The translations under genes were made by a program, and so were the position numbers. A stretch of DNA of 64,000 nucleotides from Streptomyces sp. M92. Lineage in GTDB: Bacteria > Actinomycetota > Actinomycetes > Streptomycetales > Streptomycetaceae. Numbering within the stretch: the stretch's first letter is position 1; every line of letters begins with the position of its first letter. The stretch spans positions 4,774,001 to 4,838,000 of the forward strand of contig NZ_CP101137.1 in the NCBI RefSeq assembly GCF_028473745.1. The letters run 5' to 3'. The notes under the pieces are model-generated. The model made no database searches and was not told the origin of the DNA. It worked only from the letters and a program-made list of their open reading frames with translations. Positions 17,626-25,211 of the stretch are shown here, piece by piece.

Positions 17626-20292
17626 TCAGGCCGCCCCGAACGCGGAGAACGCCCACCCCGTGGCCCGGTGCACCGCGTCGTCCGGCAGGGCCGCCCGCGC
17701 GTCGCGCAGCGCCTCCGCCAGGGACAGCCCGGAGTCCAGGCCCTTGTGCAGCGCGAGCATCAACGGCACCACCGCGGCGTCGTTGACCGGCGCGCTGCAC
17801 GCCACCACCCCGGCCGTGCCCAGCGGCAGCAGCGCGGTGACCAGTCCGAGCAGTTCGTCCGCGCCGACCGAGGCGAAGCGGGCGGTGTCGCAGCAGGAGA
17901 GGATGATCCGGTACGGGCTGCGGTCCAGCCGCTCGAAGTCGTGCACGATGAGCGGCCCGTCCGCCATCCGCAGCGAGGAGAACAAGGGGCTGTCCGCCCG
18001 GAAGGCCCCGTGCGCGGCGATGTGCGCCAACGCCGCCCCGTCCAGCTCCCGCAACACCCGGGGCACGTGCGCCTCGTCCCCCTCCAGCACGGTGGGCCGG
18101 CCGTCCGCGGCGGGGCCCGCGCCCGCCCCGCCGCCCTCCCGCGGCCGCGGAACCGCCCCGTACCGGTCGGCGAGTTCCGGGACCTCGGCGCCGCCGCTGG
18201 CCAGGCCCGGTCCGCGGACCAGGACCTGGCGGCCGCCGGGCGGCGGGGCGGTCTCCTTCGCGCGCAGCCAGCTGACCGCCGACGGCGAGACGCTCAGGAC
18301 CCGTTCGCGCAACGCGGGCAGCAGGGCCCACGGCACGCGGTGCAGTCGGCCCGGCGGGACCACGACGACCGGGCCGTGGCCCAGGTGGGCCGCGGCGGGA
18401 CCGAGGAGGAGTTCCTGGAGGCGGGCGCCCGCCGCCTCCACCAGGGGCAGCCGGGCCTCGCCACCGGGGTGCGCCAACCGCCGCAGACCGGCCTGTACGT
18501 GCTCGGCCTCCCGCTCCGCCTCGGCCAGCAGCCCGGCCTCGAACCGCCGCACCCGCCCCTGCCCGCACAGCAGTACGTGCACGCGCCCGTCGAGCACGGC
18601 CAGCTCCACCAGGCGCAGGTCGTCACCGAGCCGGTCCAGCAGGCGCCCGACGTCGAACCGGTCCCCGTCACCGGGCCCCTCGCCCCGCATGTGCAGGGTG
18701 CGGGAGCGGATCTCCCGTTCCAGGCGCCGCTGTTCGCGCTCCAGCGCGGGGGTGGGGCGCCCGCCGTCCGTGCGGGCCTCGTCCGCCCGGGCGGCGAGTT
18801 CCCGGAAGGCCGTCATGGTGCTCAGCAGCACCGGATCGGCCGGCGGCCGGGTCGGCGGCGCCGACAGCACCGTCGCCCGCCACCGCTCGCTCCACACCAG
18901 CAGCCGCCGCGGTCCGCCCGACACCAGGCTCGCCCGCTGTGCCAGCGCGGCCAGCTCCGCGCCCTGCGCGGTGGCCCGCGCCCGCAACTCCGAGGCCCCC
19001 AGCGTCATCCGGTGGTCGTCGAGCACGTCCAGACCCCGCCGGCAGGCCTCCAGCACCCCACGGGTCGACCCCGCCGCCCGCGCCCGCAGCGCCTGCGCCG
19101 CCCAGCCCGTCATCCGCGCCAGCGGCGGCCCGCCGTGCCGGCTGCGCGCGGCGACCGCCAGATGCCGCTCCGCGTCCGCCGTCCAGCCGAGGCCCAGCGC
19201 GATCCGTCCCGCCAGCAAAGACGCCTCCGGAGCGGCCGGCGCACCGAAGGCGGCCAGCCGCTCCGCCACCGACGCCGCGTCCGCCACCAGCCGGCCCGAG
19301 GCGCGTCCCGTCGCGACCCGCGCCTCCAGCAGCACCAGCCGGGCGTGCGTCTCGTACCAGGTGCGCCGCTGCCCGGCGAACAGCCGCACCGCGAGGGCCG
19401 CGCGTGCCAGCGAGGTCTGCGGGTCGCCCGCCAGCCGGGCCGCCCGCGCCGCCACCAGCAGCAGCTCCGCCTTGCGGGTGGACTGCCCGCCGATCCCGTC
19501 CAGCGCCGCGATCGCCCCGTCCGCCTCGGCCAGCGCCTCCGTGGCCAGCCCCGCCGCCATCAGCACCTCGCAGCGCCGGATGGTCAGCATGAACGTCGGC
19601 GTGCCCAGCTTGGCGTACCGCTCCTCCGCCTCGTCCAGCAGCCTCAGCGCCGCCGGCACGTCACCCGACCGGAACGCCGCCAGCCCCCGGCTCTCCACCG
19701 CGTCGGCCTTGTCGTGCTCCTGGCCGGTGGTGTCCCACAGCGCCTCCGCCGCCGTGAAGTCGGCGTCCGCCCGGTCCACCGCGCCGAGCGCCAGGTGCAC
19801 GGTCGCCCGCAGGGTCAGCGCCCGCGCCGTCCAGATCACGTCGTCGGCCTGCCGCAGCACCGGGACCGCCCGCCGTACGTCCTCCAGCGCCTCGCCGTGC
19901 CGCCCCAGCACCCACCAGACGTACGCCCGCCGGAACAGCACCCGTGCCCTGGTGTGCCCGGTGCCGCGCGCCACGCCCCGCTCGAACGCCGCCAGACCGT
20001 CCCGGGTGCGACCGGCGTGCACCAACGCCACGCCGAGTGTGGCCAGTACGTCCGCCTCCCGCTCCGCCGAGTCCGCGCGGGCCGCGAGTTCGCGGGCGCG
20101 CCGCAGATGGGCCAGCGCCCGCCGGGTGTCGCCGAAGTCCCGCTGCCAGATGCCGATCACCTGGTGGGCGACCGAGGCGTGCAGCGGTGAGGGATCCGTC
20201 CCGAGCAGCTCCTCCGCACGGGCCAGCGCTTCGCCGGGGGCGGCGAACACCATCGGCAGCAGTTGGAGAACCGAGTCGTGTCCCGCTGTCAC
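17626..20292 (-). CDS. TPR-CHAT caspase-like protease
   Basis: About 888 residues. The first roughly 500 form helical TPR-like repeats (RALAHLRRARELAARADS, then GLAAFERG and similar units). The C-terminal CHAT domain is a caspase-related peptidase fold: catalytic His about 761 in LAHIAAHGAFRADSP and Cys about 801 in IILSCCDTARFAS. Both catalytic residues are intact. CHAT proteins act as regulated cytoplasmic proteases, often in bacterial defence or programmed-death pathways such as gasdermin and Craspase systems. GTG 20292 is the first start after the promoter region, though its ribosome binding site is weak. It is divergent from a subtilase-sigma factor operon, the probable partners. Confidence 0.85.
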   Translation of the reverse strand: MTAGHDSVLQLLPMVFAAPGEALARAEELLGTDPSPLHASVAHQVIGIWQRDFGDTRRALAHLRRARELAARADSAEREADVLATLGVALVHAGRTRDGLAAFERGVARGTGHTRARVLFRRAYVWWVLGRHGEALEDVRRAVPVLRQADDVIWTARALTLRATVHLALGAVDRADADFTAAEALWDTTGQEHDKADAVESRGLAAFRSGDVPAALRLLDEAEERYAKLGTPTFMLTIRRCEVLMAAGLATEALAEADGAIAALDGIGGQSTRKAELLLVAARAARLAGDPQTSLARAALAVRLFAGQRRTWYETHARLVLLEARVATGRASGRLVADAASVAERLAAFGAPAAPEASLLAGRIALGLGWTADAERHLAVAARSRHGGPPLARMTGWAAQALRARAAGSTRGVLEACRRGLDVLDDHRMTLGASELRARATAQGAELAALAQRASLVSGGPRRLLVWSERWRATVLSAPPTRPPADPVLLSTMTAFRELAARADEARTDGGRPTPALEREQRRLEREIRSRTLHMRGEGPGDGDRFDVGRLLDRLGDDLRLVELAVLDGRVHVLLCGQGRVRRFEAGLLAEAEREAEHVQAGLRRLAHPGGEARLPLVEAAGARLQELLLGPAAAHLGHGPVVVVPPGRLHRVPWALLPALRERVLSVSPSAVSWLRAKETAPPPGGRQVLVRGPGLASGGAEVPELADRYGAVPRPREGGGAGAGPAADGRPTVLEGDEAHVPRVLRELDGAALAHIAAHGAFRADSPLFSSLRMADGPLIVHDFERLDRSPYRIILSCCDTARFASVGADELLGLVTALLPLGTAGVVACSAPVNDAAVVPLMLALHKGLDSGLSLAEALRDARAALPDDAVHRATGWAFSAFGAA

Positions 20293-20432
20293 CCCACGGA
20301 TGGTAGTGGTCCGGAACCACGCCCCACAGATTCGGGTCTGTATCAATCGGCCACCCCCGGACTCTGATTGACGACTGTCGCCACCACCGTGGTCACGACC
20401 GTCGTCACCGCCGCCCCAGTGGAGGACACGCC

Positions 20433-21866
20433 ATGGCACCACAGCGATTCCGTGAGCAGTTCGACCAGATACAGCGCTCCATGCCCGGCGTCCCCCTGGT
20501 GATGGGGCCGGACGACTCCGCCGAGTTCTTCTACGAGAAGGGCGTCGTCCTGGCCCGGGACGGCGAGGAGGCCCGCCTCGTCGAGGACACCGTGCGCGAC
20601 CACTTCACCACGATGGCGGGCCTGACCCCGGACCACGTGCGCCGGGCGAGCCCCGAGACCAACCGCACCGGCATCACCCGCATCCAGGTAGGCGACCCGG
20701 GCGCGGGCGACGGCGGCGGCGACCCCGACGTCGCCCACGCCCTGCGCTCCCTGCGCACCGTGGAGGGCCGCGCGGGCCGCCGACTGATCAGCCGCAACCA
20801 CGTCGTCTCCATCGCCGTCAACGCCTGCCCCGGCGACGAGCCCGTGCCCGTCCCGCTCAGCGAGCCGCCGAACCCGGCCGCCGCCGGCACGCCGTACGAC
20901 GCGGGGACCGCCGTCGGCGTCCTCGTCATCGACACCGGGCTCATGCACGACTACCGCGCCTACCCGCTGCTCGCCCGCACGGACGGCGACGCCCAGATCA
21001 GGGAGTGCGACGAGGACGGCGTCCTCCAGCAGTACGTCGGCCACGGCACCTTCATCGCCGGACTCGTCGCCGCCGTCGCCCCCAACACCCACGTGACCGT
21101 CCGCAACACCCTCAACGACGCGGGCGCCATCCTGGAGTCCGAACTCGGCGAGAAGCTCTTCGAGGCCGTCGACCGCGACGGCTGGCCCGAGATCCTCAGC
21201 CTCTCCGCCGGCACCTCCAACGGCCGCACCGACGGCCTGCTCGGGGTGCACGCCTTCATGGAGGAACTGCGCGACCAGCGCACCCTGCTGGTCGCCGCCG
21301 CCGGCAACAACGGCAGCGCCACCCCCTTCTGGCCCGCCGCCTACGCCGAACTCCCCGGCTGGGAGCACTCGGTGCTGTCGGTCGGCGCGCTGCGCGGCGA
21401 CGGCGAGTTCGGCGCCTGCTTCAGCAACCACGGCGGCTGGGTGAAGGCCTACGCCCCGGGCGAACGACTCACCAGCGCCCTCACCGGATTCGGGTCACCG
21501 GTGCCGTACGTCTACCAGCACTCCACCTACGACGCGTGCCGGTACGGCTTCGGCTACGCGTGCACCTGCCAGTACCCCAGGCACAACGGCGTCCTCAGCG
21601 AGCCCGGCGAGGCACCCGCCAAGCCGGACCAGGTCATGTTCGAGGGGCATGCGCAGTGGAGCGGCACCTCCTTCGCCACCCCCGTCGTCGCGGGCATGGT
21701 CGCCTCGCACATGACGGAGACGAAGGAGCGGGACCCGCGTGCGGCACGCAGGGACCTGCTCGCCGCCAACACCGAGTACGCACAGGTGCGCGGGGCGCAC
21801 GTGCCGGCGCTGCTGCCACCCACCTGGCGCCCGGTCACCGTCGAGATGCCGGCCGGCGGGGCGTGA
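20433..21866 (+). CDS. Intracellular S8 (subtilisin-like) serine protease
   Basis: A 477-residue protease without signal peptide or membrane helix. The catalytic triad is complete: Asp167 (VLVIDTGLMHD), His204 (VGHGTFIAGL) and Ser413 (WSGTSFATPVVAG), with oxyanion Asn near 292 (AAAGNNGS). About 155 residues precede the catalytic domain and may act as a pro-region or partner-binding domain. An insertion near residues 355-400 holds a Cys-rich patch (YGFGYACTCQYPRHNG). It starts 140 nt from the divergent CHAT gene and is followed by a sigma factor after 71 nt, so it is part of a two-protease locus, probably a proteolytic cascade. Confidence 0.88.
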   Translation: MAPQRFREQFDQIQRSMPGVPLVMGPDDSAEFFYEKGVVLARDGEEARLVEDTVRDHFTTMAGLTPDHVRRASPETNRTGITRIQVGDPGAGDGGGDPDVAHALRSLRTVEGRAGRRLISRNHVVSIAVNACPGDEPVPVPLSEPPNPAAAGTPYDAGTAVGVLVIDTGLMHDYRAYPLLARTDGDAQIRECDEDGVLQQYVGHGTFIAGLVAAVAPNTHVTVRNTLNDAGAILESELGEKLFEAVDRDGWPEILSLSAGTSNGRTDGLLGVHAFMEELRDQRTLLVAAAGNNGSATPFWPAAYAELPGWEHSVLSVGALRGDGEFGACFSNHGGWVKAYAPGERLTSALTGFGSPVPYVYQHSTYDACRYGFGYACTCQYPRHNGVLSEPGEAPAKPDQVMFEGHAQWSGTSFATPVVAGMVASHMTETKERDPRAARRDLLAANTEYAQVRGAHVPALLPPTWRPVTVEMPAGGA

Positions 21867-21937
21867 GCGGCCCGATGCCCGTCGGAACCACCCACTCCAC
21901 GGCGTACGATGGCCTGTCGTACACGAGGGGTGGGACC

Positions 21938-22516
21938 GTGGACCGTGCAGATGTCGGGGTGCTCGTCCAGTTGGCCGCCGACGGGGACGCGGCCGCCTGG
22001 AAGTCGTTGGTGGACGGGCTGGGCCCGTTGGTGTGGTCCGTCGCGCGCTCGCACGGGCTGTCCGACGCCGACGCGCACGAGGTGTACCAGACCGCCTGGT
22101 TCCGGTTCGCCCAGCACCTGGGGCGGATCCGCGAACCGGAGAAGACGGGTTCCTGGCTGGCCAGCACGGCACGGCACGAGTGCCTGAAGCTGCTGAAGGC
22201 GTCGAAGCGGTGGACCCCGACCGACGACCCGCAGCTGCTCGACCGGCCGAGCGAGGACCGTACGCCCGAGGAGTCGGTGCTCGACTCCGAGGAGGCCGCC
22301 GCGCAGACCGAGCGCGTGCGCCGGCTGTGGCAGGAGTTCGAGGAACTGGGCGAGCGGTGCCGCCAGTTGCTGCGGGTACTGATCTCCTCGCCACCGCCCA
22401 GTTATCAGGAGGTGTCCGCCGCGCTGGGAATCGCGGTGGGCAGCATCGGGCCGATGCGCCAGCGCTGTCTGCGCCGGCTGCGGGCCCGGCTAGAGGCACG
22501 GGGGACGACGACATGA
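21938..22516 (+). CDS. ECF-like sigma-70 family sigma factor
   Basis: A 192-residue sigma factor with regions 2 and 4 only. Region 2 includes DADAHEVYQTAWFRFAQHLG, and the C-terminal region 4 shows SYQEVSAALGIAVGSIGPMR and RCLRRLRARLEARG. It would direct RNA polymerase to a small set of promoters, plausibly those of the protease locus. GTG 21938 has GAGGGG 7-8 nt upstream. The stop overlaps the next ATG as ATGA, so it is translationally coupled to a small protein that may be its partner or antagonist. No zinc anti-sigma motif is visible in that partner. Confidence 0.88.
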   Translation: MDRADVGVLVQLAADGDAAAWKSLVDGLGPLVWSVARSHGLSDADAHEVYQTAWFRFAQHLGRIREPEKTGSWLASTARHECLKLLKASKRWTPTDDPQLLDRPSEDRTPEESVLDSEEAAAQTERVRRLWQEFEELGERCRQLLRVLISSPPPSYQEVSAALGIAVGSIGPMRQRCLRRLRARLEARGTTT

Positions 22517-22983
22517 GCGACACGCACGACGAGGCCTTCGGGAACGACGAACTCGGCACGGATCTCCTGGAGGAGGAACTGCGGCAGGCCGCCGCGATCC
22601 TGGACCCGGTCCCGGCCGAGCTGCGGCGGATCGCCGTCGACGCCTTCGCGCTGCACGACCTGGACGCCCGCGTCGCCGAGCTGACCTTCGACTCACTGGT
22701 CGACGCCGTCCCGGTCAGGGGAGCGACGGAGCCGCCGCGGATGCTCACCTTCCGCGCGGACGACGTCACCGTCGACGTCGAGGTGACGGAGGACGGCCTG
22801 ATCGGCCAGCTGCTGCCGCCGGGGCCGGCCGACGTCGAGGTGCTGAGCGGCCCGCGGGCCCACGCCCTGCTGACGGCGGACGACCTGGGCCGCTTCACCG
22901 GCGGGGCCCCGCCCACCGGCCCGTTCGCACTGCGGCTGCGGACCGGCGCGGACGTGGTCGTCACGGAGTGGCTGCGCGCCTGA
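22513..22983 (+). CDS. Small beta-rich protein coupled to the sigma factor
   Basis: A 156-residue soluble protein of unknown function. The first 70 residues are acidic and helical (FGNDELGTDLLEEELRQAAA, then LRRIAVDAFALHDLDARVAE). The second half is an apparent beta-sandwich, with LTFRADDVTVDVEVTEDG, IGQLLPPGPADVEV and DLGRFTGGAPPTGPFALRLR, resembling carboxypeptidase-regulatory-like domains. There is no signal peptide, membrane helix or HxxxCxxC zinc motif. The start overlaps the sigma factor stop. By position it could hold the sigma factor inactive or be a protease substrate, but this is inference. Confidence 0.7.
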   Translation: MSDTHDEAFGNDELGTDLLEEELRQAAAILDPVPAELRRIAVDAFALHDLDARVAELTFDSLVDAVPVRGATEPPRMLTFRADDVTVDVEVTEDGLIGQLLPPGPADVEVLSGPRAHALLTADDLGRFTGGAPPTGPFALRLRTGADVVVTEWLRA

Positions 22984-22994
22984 GAGCGCCCGGC

Positions 22995-24221
22995 TCACCA
23001 GGCGCAGGGCAGGGTGCGCGGCCCGCGGATCATGGTCTTGCGGCGCCACTCGACCTGCTCGGCCCGGACCGCGAGCCGCAGCCCCGGCAGCCGCGCCAGC
23101 AGCGTGTCGACCAGCAGCTCGGTCTGCATCCGGGCGAGCACGGCACCCGTGCAGTAGTGGTGCCCGTTGCCGTAGGACAGGTGCGGGTTGGGGTCGCGGT
23201 CCGGGTCGATCCGGTCCGGGTCCGGGAAGACCTCCGGGTCCCGGTTGGCGGCCAGGTAGGAGACGTACACGGGATCGCCGGCGCCGATGCGCACCCCGTG
23301 CACGTCGACGTCCTCCAGGGCGATGCGGGCAAGACCCACCGACGTGCGGTGCGGGATCCAGCGCAGCAGCTCGTCCAGGAGGGCGCCCCGCACCGCCGGG
23401 CGGTCGTCGCGCATCCGGGCCAGCAGCTCCGGCCGGGTCAGCAGTACGTAGAGCATCTGCCCGACGTTGTGCGTGACGGCCTCGCCGCCGATCTGCAAGG
23501 GACCCGCGAGGCCGATCGCCTCCGTCTCGCCGACCTCGCCCCGGCCCACCGCGGCGCCCAGCATCGAGTAGACGTCGTCACCGGTGCTGCCCGCGCGGGC
23601 GCGGACGGTCTCGGTGATCCACCCGTACAGGCCCTGCTTGGCCCGCTCGGCGGCCTCGGCGCCGCCGGAGGTGGAGATGATCTGCCGGGTCCAGGAGTGC
23701 ACCCGCTCCCGGTCGGCCTCCGGTACGCCCATCACCTCGCTGACGACAGTGATCGGGAAGGGCTCCAGGACCCGCTCGACCAGGTCCGCGGGCGGCCCGT
23801 CCCGCACGACCCCGTCCACGAGCCCGTCGAGGATCTCCTGCGCCCGCGGCCGCAGCGCCTTCGCCCGGCCCACGGTGAACGCCCCGGCGACCGCGCGCCG
23901 CAGCCGGTTGTGGTCGGGCTGGTCGGCGAAGGCGAGCGAGCCGGGGCGCGGCTTGAAGTGCGGGGCGAGCCGCGTGACCTGGCGCTTCGTCACCTCCGCG
24001 CGTGAGAAGCGCGGGTCGTTGGTGATGGCCTTCACATCCTCGTAGCGGGTGGCCAGCCACGCCCAGCCCTCGCCGTGCGGCAGCCGTACGCGGGTCAGCG
24101 GCCCCTCGCGCATCAGCCCGGCGAGGACGGGGTCGAACTCCGGGCCGTCCAGGTCGAGGGCGGGCCAGTCCCGTACCGGGGGCGGGGACTGGCCGGTCAG
24201 CGTGGTGGTCTCCTGCGTCAT
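22995..24221 (-). CDS. cyp158A1: Cytochrome P450, CYP158A1-like
   Basis: A 408-residue soluble P450. The heme-thiolate motif is YGNGHHYCTGAVLARMQ with Cys357, the K-helix motif is DELLRW, and the I-helix reads LQIGGEAVTHNVGQ, lacking the usual AGxxTT pair. The N-terminus MTQETTTLTGQSPPPVRDWP and the overall sequence agree with what I remember of S. coelicolor CYP158A1, which binds flaviolin and couples it into dimers and trimers. No type III polyketide synthase, the flaviolin source, lies nearby. The symbol rests on recognition, not alignment. It is convergent with the sigma-factor operon, separated by only 11 nt. Confidence 0.87.
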   Translation of the reverse strand: MTQETTTLTGQSPPPVRDWPALDLDGPEFDPVLAGLMREGPLTRVRLPHGEGWAWLATRYEDVKAITNDPRFSRAEVTKRQVTRLAPHFKPRPGSLAFADQPDHNRLRRAVAGAFTVGRAKALRPRAQEILDGLVDGVVRDGPPADLVERVLEPFPITVVSEVMGVPEADRERVHSWTRQIISTSGGAEAAERAKQGLYGWITETVRARAGSTGDDVYSMLGAAVGRGEVGETEAIGLAGPLQIGGEAVTHNVGQMLYVLLTRPELLARMRDDRPAVRGALLDELLRWIPHRTSVGLARIALEDVDVHGVRIGAGDPVYVSYLAANRDPEVFPDPDRIDPDRDPNPHLSYGNGHHYCTGAVLARMQTELLVDTLLARLPGLRLAVRAEQVEWRRKTMIRGPRTLPCAW

Positions 24222-24303
24222 GCACCCACCCTCGCCGCGCGCCCGGCGGCTGTCGCGCGGGAGTGCTCCAGCCGGTGGGCGCGCGGGTCCCGGAGGTGCC
24301 CGG

Positions 24304-25101
24304 TCAGCCGGACACGGCGTCGACGAGCGCCGCCAGCGACGCGGCGAGGCGGGACAGCCCGGGGCCGGCCGGTCCGCCGGGCTCGCTCATGTAGGTGTCC
24401 CGGCGGATCTCCACCATCAGCGCGCCGACCTCGGCGCGCTTCCCGTAGAAGTCCAGCGGCACGTACGTCCCGCCGAACGGGCTGTCCAGCCCGGTCTCCC
24501 CGCACGGCGCGAACGCCTCCCGGGCCGCGGCCAGCAGCTGAGGCGACGTGTGGAAGCCGTCCGTGCCGAGGCAGACCGGCGGGCGCGGGCCCTCGGCGTG
24601 CAGCTCGTAGGGCAGCGGCTCGGTCGGGTAGGAGTGCACGTCGACGATCACCGCCCGGCCGGTGGCGGCGAGCCGGTCCGCGACCGCTTCGGTCATCGCC
24701 CGCGCGTACGGCCGGAAGTACCGTTCGATCAGCGGCTCGGGGTCGGTGCCGTCGGACCGCAGGACCTCCCGGTGGGTGGTCCGCGTGTAGACCGCGCCCA
24801 TCCCGACGGCCGTCATCTCCTCCCGCTCGTCCGGGAACCGCTCCGGGTCGACGACCAGCCGTGAGGCCCGGTTGACGAACCGCCAGGGGGTGAGCCCGGC
24901 GAGCCCGGCCGCCGCCTCGGCGATCCGAGCGGTGTGCGAGTCGGTGATGTGGTCCAGCTCCCGCTCCAGGGCGGCGTCGTCCAGGACGATGCCGGGGCGG
25001 ACGTCGGCCGGGATGTGCCGGGAGGAGTGCGGCACGTGGAGGATCACGGGGGAGGCGGGGGAGCCGGGGACGAGCTCGAAGGAGGCCGGGGCGTCGGTCA
25101 T
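24304..25101 (-). CDS. N-formylglutamate amidohydrolase family protein
   Basis: A 265-residue hydrolase of the FGase/HutG family. Characteristic segments are ILHVPHSSRHIPADVRPG at the N-terminus, DHITDSHTARI, VIVDVHSYPTEPLPYE and VGALMVEIRRDTYM, which supply the metal-binding and substrate-binding residues. The expected reaction is N-formylglutamate to glutamate plus formate, the last step of one histidine degradation route. No other hut genes are present, so another N-formyl or N-acyl amino acid could be the substrate. The gene follows isocitrate dehydrogenase, with a strong terminator between them, and probably has its own promoter. Confidence 0.85.
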   Translation of the reverse strand: MTDAPASFELVPGSPASPVILHVPHSSRHIPADVRPGIVLDDAALERELDHITDSHTARIAEAAAGLAGLTPWRFVNRASRLVVDPERFPDEREEMTAVGMGAVYTRTTHREVLRSDGTDPEPLIERYFRPYARAMTEAVADRLAATGRAVIVDVHSYPTEPLPYELHAEGPRPPVCLGTDGFHTSPQLLAAAREAFAPCGETGLDSPFGGTYVPLDFYGKRAEVGALMVEIRRDTYMSEPGGPAGPGLSRLAASLAALVDAVSG

Positions 25102-25146
25102 GGGTGCCTCGCAATGTGCGTGAGGGACGTTGGGGCAGGACAGACG

Positions 25147-25181
25147 GACACCCCGCCTCCGACGGACGGAGACGGGGTGTC
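25147..25181 (-). terminator. Terminator of the isocitrate dehydrogenase gene
   Basis: A 15-bp stem, GACACCCCGCCTCCG at 25147-25161 against 25167-25181 with one mismatch and the 5-nt loop ACGGA. It lies 31 nt beyond the dehydrogenase stop on the minus strand. Confidence 0.8.
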
Positions 25182-25211
25182 ACGAACGGGCCTTCGCGGG
25201 CCCGGTGAGGA

